NCBI RefSeq assembly: GCF_037975245.1
Contig: NC_092561.1
Location: forward strand, 3,767,001 to 3,831,000
Length of the DNA: 64,000 bases
Origin: Apostichopus japonicus
Taxonomy: Eukaryota; Echinodermata; Holothuroidea; Aspidochirotida; Stichopodidae
Direction: 5' to 3'
Shown: positions 10,501 to 20,703 of the stretch, in pieces
Position numbering within the stretch: the first letter of the stretch is position 1
Layout: every line of letters starts with the position of its first letter
Position numbers and translations under genes: made by a program
The notes under the pieces: generated by a model
The model's database searches: none
The model's input: the letters and a program-made list of their open reading frames with translations, nothing else
Told to the model about the DNA's origin: nothing

Positions 10501-13418
10501 ATACAACCAGTTGTTGCACTTGCAATGCATATTCATTGACAGGTCATCTATACACTGGTCAGTGACTCATTTTAATGCATATTCATTGACAGGTCATGTA
10601 TAAACTGTCAGTGCACCTAGTTGGGACAATTTTGTTCTATACTGTAATGTCACGTCCCACTTTCAGAGCACTGGTATTATCAGCATGAACAGTATGAACA
10701 TAGTGTTTCTATCAGTTAAAGGTTAGGAACTGTTGTACTGTCAATATGAGTGCTTTGAAGCATGGATAGTACAGAGTGGTACTAGCCCTAGGAAATTGTC
10801 CCAACTGGCTGGTCAGTGACTCATTTTAATGCATATTCATTGGCATGTCATATAAACATTTGTCAGTGTCAGTTTTCTTCAATTGCATAGTCAATGAAAG
10901 CTATTCTGCACTAGGGCAGATACAAGATGTTGGCAAATGTTTGTGTGCTTTCTCACAATGCATGCTCAGAAAAGGGCATTTATGAATATACATTAACAAG
11001 TGGAAAATGAAGCAATTCTCTGCATTCAGTGCATTCAACAAGTAGCGTCAAGTTTGCAGAGGATACCAAGTTTGCATCATTCATGTCGTGGATATAATGA
11101 GTTCATTTTTATTTTTCCAGAGCCAAGACTGAGCCACTGAGTGCATCATTAGTACCTACCTGCGTACTCGCAGCAATCTCTACGTCGGCCAGTGGTTCTT
11201 TCATTCCGTCAATGGACGTTTACAAGAAGTTCTTCCCTTTTACTTTTACTCTAACAGGTAGAGTGTGCTAAATTACCATAGACATTTCTACTTACACTTG
11301 ATATTTTTGACCCAAGATAGCATTCTAAGCTGACAGTCACTATGAAGCACCTTACATCTGTATGATGTTCCTGTGTTAGTGGCACACCAGCGACTCCTGT
11401 GTTACTTAGCCAGCATTCAAATATTACAGAACTGAATCATAAACAGACTTGTAGGCCTACATCAGTACTTCAAAGCATGATCTACAGCTTGTATGTGTCA
11501 TGATTTATGCTATGCTTTATTACATCCAGTAAACCTTTATTCTCCTCATCACAGATCTAGAGGATGCTAACAACCTAAAGCAGCTTCAGTGCTGGATTGT
11601 AGATGAAGAATTACCACAATATGTAATCACTGTGGAGGTAACGGATACCATCAGAATTAAGGATGTTATGAAAGGATCAGAGCTGGATGCTGATTGGTCA
11701 CAAGCATATGATTCAGTCACATGACATCACAAAGGAGATAACACACACCTATGAGAATGATGAACGTTATGAGAGGATCAGCGCTTTCATGATTGATTCA
11801 CTACAAACATCTGGTTCAGTTATTACACAGCTCATGTGTTCAACCCATCACCATTATGGATGTTATGAAAGGATGAGAGGTGGGTGCTGATTGGTCAAAA
11901 TCATCTGGTTTAGTCACATGACAAGACACATATGATCACCATGGAGATAACCTACACCCATCAGCAGTATGGATGCTATGAAAAGATCAGAGGTGGGTGC
12001 TGATTGGTCAAAAGCATCTGGTTAAGTTACATGACATAACACATATGATGCTGATTGGTCATAAGTTTGTGATGTAAGTTATGGCCTGGATTTCTCAGGC
12101 GAGTTTACTCAATTATGAGTGGATTTAGTGAATAATGGTTGAATTTTGTCAAAAGTGTAAACTCACTAAACTGTACAGTGGTGGCAGTGCCATAGATAGC
12201 TGTGAATTTCTTAACGTACAGTATCATTCACAATTAAAGCAAACAGGGGCCTATCTCATTGAGTATTCAACAGTTTCCATGGTAATGGAAGTCCATGCAA
12301 TCACAGAAAGTTCTATAAATAATATAGCCGGAAAATTCCAGGCCTTACTGGGCTTGAAAGATAACTATTGCAATAGTTGAATATTTATGATAACAATCTG
12401 TAGATTAATTTTTGAATTTGAAGAGCAAAAATTTGAGCAAGTTATTCCAGAAATTCCAGCCAAATGACTTCACAGAAAGCAGGACCTCGAAAATGAGCAA
12501 AAAAGAAAAAATAGCGAATAGGATAATTTTGTTGTTCTAGTTGTTTATAGTACTCTGTAGAATGAATGCTTACAAAATCTCAAAATCTATCAATCATTTC
12601 TGGAATGAATTTAAAACGATCTGATCTGATCTTACTTTTATAAAGAGAAAATTCCAGAATATCAAATAGGAATGACAGACTCTATACTAAGCATTCTATG
12701 ATATGAGAAAAGAAAGAACCTAATTATGTTATAACTGGAAAAAAACATTTAAAGTGAAATTCATATTAATTACATAACACAAATAAATCAATTTCTTACA
12801 ATTATTGACATGAAATAATCAGTAAAATTAAAACTTGTAAAACAAAGAACAAGGTTTTCTCTGCTCTTATTTTCTATAAATTGTACATCATTTTAAAATA
12901 AATTTAGTGACTGTTTTACTCTCCATATGGTGAAAGTATCTTTACATAAATATATATATATATATATATATATAATTATTTGTTTATACATATATAGCTG
13001 TCATGAAGCTGACACAGTTAGTGGCTTGTATCAAGGAGGGTACAGGTAGCCATGCCTCAATACAACCAGCTGTCATGAATCTGACATACTAAGTGGCGAG
13101 TATACCAGGAGTAGCCATGCCTCACCGCCACCGTCAGTCATGGGAAATGGATTATGTCGCGGATTTACCCTACATTTCATAAATTGTAAATATTTAAGAA
13201 CACACCATGTGACGTCTAAACATCTAGTATTTTTCTAGGAGAGACTCGCAGATCCCCTACTGACACAGGAGTCAGCTACAACGACCTCAGGGCCCTATCC
13301 ACTCTTTTACAAGATCTTTAATTTACCTGTAGATTTTCCAAGAAGCTTGATGTCCCCAAGTAAAACAGGGCAGATAGTTATAGTCATTCCATCACTACCT
13401 TCATGTGGCAGCTCTTAA
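7584..13418 (+). CDS. SWSAP1: SWSAP1-like RecA/RAD51-type recombination protein, seven predicted exons
   Basis: Predicted exons: 7584-7744, 8673-8828, 9561-9675, 10395-10471, 11121-11257, 11555-11637 and 13239-13418. All have GT/AG borders and phases agree at every junction, giving 302 residues (human SWSAP1 is about 229). SWSAP1 forms a complex with the SWIM-domain protein SWS1/ZSWIM7 and supports RAD51-dependent homologous recombination, including in meiosis. The match rests on the P-loop region LVLYGPNP/SDNTALLFQ, the following AMEGHTVLFITQEKL, and the Walker B-like IIIVDNLDFYI, which line up in order and spacing with human SWSAP1 as I recall it. The P-loop reads GPNPSDNT, so the usual Gly-Lys of GxxxxGKT is Asp-Asn. 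The last exon is least certain: reading through the sixth donor instead gives a tail ending at about 11724. The gene converges with TRIM-2. Confidence 0.68.
10526..10860. repeat. Intronic minisatellite (GACTCATTTTAATGCATATTC type)
   Basis: Units contain AATGCATATTCATTG followed by a short GTCAT-type stretch. They recur near 10526, 10567 and 10814 in the intron between exons 4 and 5 of the SWSAP1-like gene, and at 44196-44335 in its pseudogene copy, where three lie close together. Confidence 0.6.
11640..12085. repeat. Intronic minisatellite of about 90 bp with GATTGGTCA core
   Basis: Each unit carries GTGCTGATTGGTCA, then an AGCATCTGGTT-type stretch and CACATGAC or a variant. About five diverged units follow exon 6 directly, and the read-through tail of exon 6 is itself the first unit. 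That favours splicing at 11637/11638. A matching array lies at about 44800-45365 in the pseudogene. Confidence 0.6.
12950..12975. repeat. Short (TA)n tract
   Basis: Run of alternating T and A inside the last intron of the SWSAP1-like gene, just before the 80-bp minisatellite. Confidence 0.8.
12990..13125. repeat. About 80-bp minisatellite, AGCTGTCATGAAGCTGACAC type (2 units)
   Basis: Two units with AGCTGTCATGAA and GTAGCCATGCCTCA lie just before the last exon of the SWSAP1-like gene. The same repeat sits before the other last-exon copies at 24.66-24.96 kb and 47.47-47.53 kb, and at 63.76-64.0 kb at the window edge. Confidence 0.7.
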
Positions 13419-13559
13419 ACATGGTATTATGTACTCATTTCATCTCTCTTATGTTAGGAAGGTCTTATGCATTACTACAGTACTATCAATGGCAGAAGCG
13501 ATACACACATTCAATATTATAGTCTAGTTCCCTACTGTACTGTTGTTCATCTCGTAAGG

Positions 13560-14059
13560 TAAAGGTGGCATGTGAATGGGGAGAGGGGGGGGGGGGGTTG
13601 ACGGTCGTATTGTTTTAATGGGCTAAGGTGGTGGCTCGCTTTTCTTTTCCTTTAAAGTAATTCTAGTGAAATGATGTAAACTAAGAAGACCGATCTTAAT
13701 CATCATGATCCGTTTCATATTAAAGTTTCTAGTGTTTTCATCAAATGTTGATAATTCCGTCCTCGTCAGTTGTAACCAGCCTTTGATATTCGATTCAGTG
13801 TGTGGTGTATATTCTGGATATTTCTTTCCTTCATGTCTGTTTTCCAGGATGACTTTATCCTGGTGTCTGTTGGAAAGAACATTTATAAAGTTACAAACAT
13901 TGATCCAGTTCTCTTTTCTAATGAAGCACATTTCAGAATGAACAAACAAGACATGTTAGATGTTGATTGTTTGTGTAGAGATTTTTCAGCAAACAAATAG
14001 CTTCTTTTCTTTTCTTTTTTTCTTGTTGTCTGTTATGTTCCCTTTTCTGTCCTTTGTTG
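13560..14059. other. Conserved block beyond the TRIM-2 3' end, no clear coding
   Basis: About 400-500 bp, repeated beyond the 3' end of TRIM-3 (31780-32202), TRIM-4 (47960-48457) and TRIM-5 (58825-59285). The stretch 13710-13960 is strongly conserved and nearly free of indels. A plus-strand frame reads VSVGKNIYKVTN in every copy, and a minus-strand frame of about 85 codons is shared by three copies. However, the possible acceptor before the plus frame is lost in copies 4 and 5, and the minus frame has a one-base deletion in copy 5. I treat it as conserved non-coding sequence, possibly TRIM 3'UTR or an insulator between convergent genes. Confidence 0.5.
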
Positions 14060-14065
14060 TTTATT
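14060..14065 (-). terminator. Candidate TRIM-2 polyadenylation signal AATAAA
   Basis: AATAAA on the minus strand about 180 nt beyond the predicted last coding exon. The same signal is kept downstream of TRIM-3, TRIM-4 and TRIM-5. Confidence 0.45.
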
Positions 14066-14242
14066 TTCTTGTTAATCAACTTAAGTTGGCATTGCGACAT
14101 CTTGTCAATAACAGTACCATGATCTCGTTAGAATACTTGAATTTTTCCTCTACGATTCCGTTAAGGAAAGAGTGAACAAGTTTTGCACTTTAGTTTCATG
14201 TATATTGGGTTTGGGACATAACTTCTACACATTCATATACTA

Positions 14243-14251
14243 TTACTCGAG
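14243..14251 (-). CDS. Predicted last coding exon of TRIM-2 (three codons including stop)
   Basis: After the donor at 14457, the minus strand offers a TTGAATTTAG acceptor followed by CTC GAG TAA in the phase required, ending the protein in Leu-Glu. The acceptor and a prompt stop recur in the other complete copies (Leu-Lys-Leu in TRIM-3, Leu-Lys in TRIM-4, a slightly longer tail in TRIM-5), which supports the reading. The alternative is that the exon reads through the donor to the stop at 14428. Confidence 0.4.
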   Translation of the reverse strand, partial: LE

Positions 14252-14457
14252 CTAAATTCAAGCAAATACTATCTTTAACGTTATAAATATTATATGCTAC
14301 TTGGTGATACATAAAGTCAATACAGGAAGATGTTATCCTTGGTGATATTATCACAGTTGAATGTACCCATTAATTTTTGTTATATCAGAGTATCCCGATC
14401 ACAAAATTTATGATACTACTAATAATATTAAAGCACGGAACACTGAGATATACTCAC

Positions 14458-16638
14458 CAGACCATAACAAAGTATCTTTGCTGCATATGACGTAGCTACA
14501 AGTAGCTTCTCTCCCTCCTCTGTCATCAATGTTGTCATACACCGTGCTGTATCTTCTGTCCGTTTGGTTGTCAACAACTGCTGACCATCTTGACTGTACT
14601 GTGTGATGATACGTGTTCCACCACCATACCACAAGATGTATACAAAACCTGCCCTGTCTGCACATATACTGTAAGGACGCCAAGTCTTTCTGTCAATATC
14701 TGGTATCGGAAGCTTGTATAGTAACTCTGCCTCTGTTTTAGTTGTATCAATGGTTACAGCGTATGCACATCTACTCGCTTCATCGCATATCAGCAGAACG
14801 CCTTTATGATAAAGGATATCTCTTGACAGTTTTATAACCTCTGGCAGCTTCAAAGCTGGAATGAAAGTCAATTCGTCATCAAATATAAATAGCAATCCAC
14901 TATATGTACCTACAATGATGTGGCCACGTTTAGGATCAGTAGTTATACAAGACGCATACTTCTGATTCACCGTTTTGAGGTCATCAAAGAGGGACGTGAT
15001 GTTATTTTGAGTAAAGGACCCATCATGAATATTATAAACACCAACCTGATTGGATACACAAACCGAAGCTATCCTATCACGTGATAAAGCAGCACAGTAA
15101 CGCGTGGGATAAAGAGAGCTCCCTTTGGCTTCATCTATCTTGTCATGACGAATCTGACGTCCTTGTCTGTTTATGACAGTGATGAATGATTGGTCAAATG
15201 GTAAACACCCAGAGACGACGATGTTACCAGATCCGGTACCTGTTATACTAGTTAAAAACCCATTAACTTTGGTCACATCAACATCAACAATAGATTCTAC
15301 ATTATCCGATATATTCACTCTATCAATACACAACATTGGTATATCATCCATCGTTATATCAGATAATGATTCCATTTCTGGAAAATCTTTCATTATTTCC
15401 TCAACTAGGGGTTCACTCGAAGCTCTTATATCAGGAATACACTGTGCGTCAGTCCAGTGGTTATGTGATTCAAGGACACTCGAAGCTATAGTAGACAAAT
15501 CTTCAAACTTATTGACCCATTGATTACAAAGATCTGATAAGTTTTGTGTTTCTCTAAGCTTGCGTTGCTGTTGTTTTTCTATTGTTTTATTTCTCTCATT
15601 CATTACAGCATCAAGTTTGTTCATTGTTTCGTCAATCTTTAATTCTCTGTTTTCTAGTTCATTTCGCTTGGTTTCCTCTTTCTCTTTTGATTCCCTAATT
15701 TTAATTTTAATCATCCTGTCGTACTCGTCTCTTATTTTTCTAATTTTCTCTTCCATTTCTGTTTCTAATTCTTTCAATTGTTTTCGACTCCTTTCTTCAA
15801 GAACTGTTTTAAATCTGTTGAAAACTCTCTTTTCTTTCTCTTTCTTATTCTTTAACTTCCTGGTCTGATCTTCGTACTGCGTTTTCCATTTCCTTTTTGT
15901 AACAGCAACGATTGATGTAAGTTCTGCATTTATTCTGTTTATCTTATCAGTTAAGCTGGTTACATTTTCTTTCCGTTTTACAAGTTCATCCAATCTCTTC
16001 TGCAATCTCTCTCTTTCTTCTTTCGACACATTCGCAACGTCTTGTAGGTCATGACCTTTGTGTTTTCCATATGTACATGTTATACAAACAGGGAGATTTC
16101 CACAAGCACAACAACATAAATGAGCTATAAATTCTGTATGAATATGGCACCTAGGAGCTTCCTTCAATGATGCAAGTTTTTCTAATGTGAGACTCTTTGC
16201 TTCAACATCTTTCAGAGCTAATACATTATCCCGATGATCAGCAACCATCTTGTTGGTCGAGTGAAATTGATAACACTGAACACAAAGAAAATCTTTGCAC
16301 TTAAAACAGTACGCTGTAACCTTTAACTTTTTTGAACAGCAAACACAGACCCTAACTTCTTCATTTTCAATTGTTTTCTGTAGCTGAATAAACTGCAGCA
16401 TACTTTTCATATGGAAGTCAGTCTTGAATCCATCTATTCTATTGTTTGGTATTTTACAGACATCTTTACAAAGAGGACATTCAAATGTCCCAACCTGTCC
16501 TTCTAGTAAAGATTCCAGACATTGTTTACAGAATCTATGCAGACATGGTAATTGTTTCGGTTCTTTAAACAGATCCAAACAAATTGAACATTCAAAGAAT
16601 TTATCTTCGATGTCTTTCCAAGGAGATGGACAAGCCAT
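14458..16638 (-). CDS. TRIM-2: RING/B-box/coiled-coil/beta-propeller E3 ubiquitin ligase
   Basis: Single large coding exon of 727 residues. Order: RING (Cys17-Cys57, C3HC4), B-box 1 (Cys98, Cys101, Cys111, Cys114, Cys119, Cys122, His126, His135), B-box 2 (Cys164, His167, Cys176, Cys179, Cys185, Cys188, His193, His196), a Lys/Glu-rich coiled coil at about 205-390, and six similar segments at about 450-727 that I read as a six-bladed NHL-like propeller. The RING should recruit E2 and the propeller should bind the target; many TRIMs of this kind act in innate immunity. The start is fixed by the acceptor CAG at plus 16658-16660, 20 nt upstream. The exon ends at CTG|GTGAGT (14457/14458). B-box 1 and the linker (residues 91-175) differ from the other copies far more than the rest does. 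No breaks seen. Confidence 0.88.
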
Positions 16639-16657
16639 TTTTGTCTCGAAATTATAT

Positions 16658-19560
16658 CTGTAAAGAAAATTATGATTAAATGTTAATTAATATCATAATT
16701 TGAATTAACAAATTGAGAGCATAAAAATTAAGTAGAAACACCTTCAATAAAATGAATTCAATAACTTTTCTTTGTAACCTACGGTATGACTGGTATTTCT
16801 TGCCCTATGAACATAGAAGTCGAGAAATTGGTGCAACTCAATCACTGACATACTGTAATGGAACTGTTCAGATACTTGTGGTTGATGAGATATATATATG
16901 TGTTTACAAGCAGTATTTGACTATTTCCCATTACACCCCACAAACTCATGAATATGAAAAAGGTCAAAGTTGTTGCAAAGAGCATATACTTACTATGTTG
17001 TTACATCACCATACCAAGTATGAACTAAATCAGACATAGGGTTAAAGAGATATTGCCATATATATGAATTGTACGTTAACCCCGCCCACTCATCAATATG
17101 CATGAAACAGGAAGCACAAACAATAGAGAACAATTAACCAACATGGGGCATCTACTTACTATACCAAGCACGACATTAACTCAAATTGTGCTTCTGGCCA
17201 TCACAAACACAGGCGCCCCCCCCCCCCCGTACACACACACATGCCATCACGATTGCAAAGGTTACCAAGCCTACAGCATCATATAACCACAAAGAGTCAC
17301 TCAGTGGCATGAGCAGCATAACAAATTGGAGGAATGGAGGTGGCAAATTAAACTCCCCCCCCCCATTGATTAAGGTATGGCATTAAACATTGTGTTGATG
17401 GGCCAGAAGAGAACGAAAGATTATAAGTATGTCAAGGGGGGGGGGGGAACTGCACTTGGGTCATTGTAAATACCCTGTGTCGGGATGAAGGAGTCCACAC
17501 CCAGGGTTTTATGGCTTTTAAGCGTCAACTGGTGCATTCTTAGGTATAAATTTAGGTCTGTACAAGCAGGGGCATCAATCATGGGGGGGGGGGGGCAGGG
17601 GTACACATTCCTCTTTCTGAAAGGTGGAATAATTAATATCAAATGTCCCCCACCCAGGTCTAGTGGCTGACTCCTGAAGGCACAAGCCCAATGCCAGGCT
17701 CATAATGACTCGTGTATCTCATAAAGGGAGCTCTGAAAACATTGTGCTATGAGATTATTGGTTATTAATGTTTCATTCACATTTGCTCAACCCCCAATGA
17801 AAATAGAACTTCCACTGGGTTGAAGATACAAGAATGACAGATTTCATTTATAGGGTTAATTAACTGAGCAATCGAGCCCATACGTCTGTGAGGCTATATG
17901 CTGAGCAAGGAGATAATTTGAATGCCTGCACTGAGCATTCGCTAATCTCCTTTCTACTAGGTTATTATTTTTTATATTATTTTTCATGTACAAGCAATAT
18001 AACAGTATACTGTATATATATATATATATATATGTAATATTTTTTTTGCATTCAATTTGGTTAGAAATGCCACTCATGATAGTTTTTAAGTGTTTTTGAG
18101 ATATATTTCACATGAATTTGAACACAGATGATGCTAAGCCTGTGTGATAAGCTGTTTGCCATGTTGTTGTTTTAACAATGTTACTCATTATTCCTCAAGT
18201 TCTAGTTTAATAGCTGCCCCACCCTGCCCCCCTCTCCCCTGAGATCTACTTCCTCAATGAAAGTATGGGCCTAAGATAATGTGAATGCTTAGGCAGTAAG
18301 CACTATTCAGATAGTTTTAGCAAAATGTTCATATATCCTTTCTTCTGATTTCATTGGTCAGTATACTGTAGTGTGCAACCTCAAAGTCACAGGCACGTAT
18401 TGTAGGAATGGCATTCCAAACAATAAAACACAGGGTTTATTATAAGTGATCATTTTTTTTTAAATAACAACAAACGAAGAGAATTCCTAATCGTGAACAG
18501 TGTATCAGTTTATTACCGAACTATGGGTCATGTATCTATTACATCTTTATGTTTTATGTTGGCCTATCAGTTTCAATGTTAGCTCTTATATCAGTAGTCA
18601 GTACCCTGATGTTTTAACTATGATTATTGAGGCACAGTCCCCTACATGGCCCACCCACTCAGTTCTATTACCCCCCCCCCCCCCTCCTAGTAAAGCCCTT
18701 CTTGGCATGTAGAACAAATAATGATAACAACTAATTTACACCTAAATTCCCCATATGGCTTCCCCACTTTATACAGGCTACAGTTATCATAATACAGTAA
18801 TGCCCTGGTGTGCTTTTATATCTTCATTTACCTGTCTGAACAGTCAATAAGACAGAGCTTCTTTTTCCCTACAATGTGATTTCACCTAAGACAAATTTTC
18901 TAATTGACCTTTTTTTTTGTGAGTGTAAAATTCCCAAACATGAGATCTCAAAATATGAAATGTTCAGATGCAACTAACAAGTGCCATTTCCGGCAATCTA
19001 GGAGGCATTGTTTGGCAAACAGTTTCTTGCTACCCTACACACCAATTGATGGTGGCACTCCGCTTAGATAGTATCATGATGGTCTTTTAGAGGAAATTGC
19101 CCACCTACTAAAAATTACTTACAATTTAGGCCCTGGTATATACGCACATTTGAACGATACCTAATGTTTCTCGATGCTCCCCCCCCCCTTTATCTACCCA
19201 GGCTAGGCCCCTGAAGCAACTTTATTTGATAGTGTTTATGTTTCTGATAAAGTGAATACATGTGCCCAGTGATGTACCCAACAGTGCTTCTTAAATGTAC
19301 TTATGATACCATATGTTTGCATGTTGTAGATATCTGTATATAAAAAGGTGAATTAATTATTGTGTGCAAAGTTAACGAATGATTCCATTTTGGTTAAAGT
19401 TTCAATTTTATTAATCATGATAAAGGCTCTAAGTTACACCCGGATGTTAAATTGATATGACTTTCTTAATGTATGATCACTTGTCAGATGTGAATTTTGT
19501 AAAAATATATGACTAACATATCAATTCAATTTAAAGATCAAACAGATTTCTAGATACATT
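16658..19560. repeat. Duplicated upstream flank of TRIM-2
   Basis: Paralogue of 855-4790, with shared landmarks in the same order: G-run at 17583-17595, hairpin at 17906-17951, C-run near 18671, and the AAGCGGAGTGCCACCATC-type fragment near 19060. Homology fades at about 19.53 kb, so the U2-headed repeat of flanks 1 and 3 is absent here. No supported gene. Confidence 0.75.
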
Positions 19561-20703
19561 TGAGTTCAGGGATTCACCCTAGGGCCCCTAGACCCCACCC
19601 GATACAGGTTTTGTGCCAAGGCACTCACTCCTCCAGTTGTATCCATGTTTAGTCATTTATGCCCCCTCCCCCTCCTCCCCCAATTTTCAATTAGGATTGA
19701 CTCCCTTGTGTACAAGTAGCGCTAAACGCAATATTGGGCAGCTTATCAAAAATTCCCTTAACTGATTTGGGTATGTAGTGACTTGAATCTTTACAGGTGG
19801 GCCAGTAAGCCCCTCATATGAATGAAGTGTTATATAAAAGAGGGGTGCTGCCGTGGGGTCATTGAAGCCAACTCCCATGTACTGTATGGGAGGGGGTGGG
19901 CTGGTGGTCCTAGGAAGAAAAATGAAGAAGTCATATGTTGTATTCTGAGACTATAATTAAGGTTTTTATCAGTGGCTATAGACGGACTGTTGTGCTAATA
20001 AATAATAATCATTCAACATTTCCCTGGTTGTTGAAGATAGCGGAAATGAACCTTTATGAGAGGTGAGTAAGGATTTTATAATGGAGTGGACAATGCCCTG
20101 GAGTCATTGAAGCCGCGTTCTTTATGAGAAATAAGCAATAATTTATAGGAATCCCATGTAGTGTTGTATAGAAATCATCCATTGTGAGCCCCAGCAGCAT
20201 TTAAAGGTTGAGAAGACTCGCCTAAAAGAAACGTCTCATGCCGGTAACCTGACCTAGTTTCGAATGAGGTGTAATCTAAGTGTTAGACACCACCATAGAT
20301 CCCAGAAAATACACACACAGCTTGCTACCATCGGTAATTAGACACTAGTGTAGTCAGTACATACAGCTGAGGTCAATACCCACAGCACAGTGCACAAACA
20401 ATACAGCGATGGACATCTCAGGTCCAGCTAAAGATAGCAAGGTACCACGTTTCATTACTGTCTGCATTTTGTAGCGACAAGAGGAAAACTTCACTTGCAA
20501 GCAACGGAAAGTTAACTTTATCAGAGCTGTGCACCCGGTTTGGGGCTAGTCTTCAATGCATTTAATGAAAATGACTTCTTCCGCGAGTATTACTTTCAGT
20601 GTTATATGAGGTTACTTGTAACTGTTTTAGAAAGCAATGTCTATGCTATAGTAACAGACCTTGTAACAGCATGTAATTGTTAGATATAAGAATTTAAGAA
20701 CGT
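19560..20703. other. Intergenic, no gene recognised
   Basis: The first part (ATTTCTAGATACATTTG, then a CACCCGATACA-type stretch) resembles 53.56-53.62 kb and 54.66-54.8 kb beyond TRIM-4. The last part (about 20560-20700) resembles 63520-63700 near the window end. The rest shows nothing recognisable. A short ATG frame at 20410-20443 ending in AAG|GTACC could be a first exon, but nothing supports it. Confidence 0.5.

Noticed and set aside
13623-13949. Minus-strand ORF of about 108 codons, shared with copies 3 and 4
   Set aside because: Frame is broken by a one-base deletion in copy 5 and its start differs between copies; phase does not fit the TRIM donor.
13800-14000. Plus-strand peptide VSVGKNIYKVTN shared by four copies as a possible exon
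   Set aside because: The acceptor before it is lost in copies 4 and 5, lengths diverge right after it, and no upstream exon is evident. Kept only as a conserved block.
15173-15868. Plus-strand ORFs opposite the TRIM coiled coil and propeller (also 33397, 49679, 49970, 60412)
   Set aside because: Serine/phenylalanine-rich antisense shadows of the Lys/Glu-rich coiled coil; no domain or splice signal of their own.
20410-20443. Possible first exon MDISGPAKDSK followed by GTACC
   Set aside because: Eleven codons with no second exon or conservation to support it.
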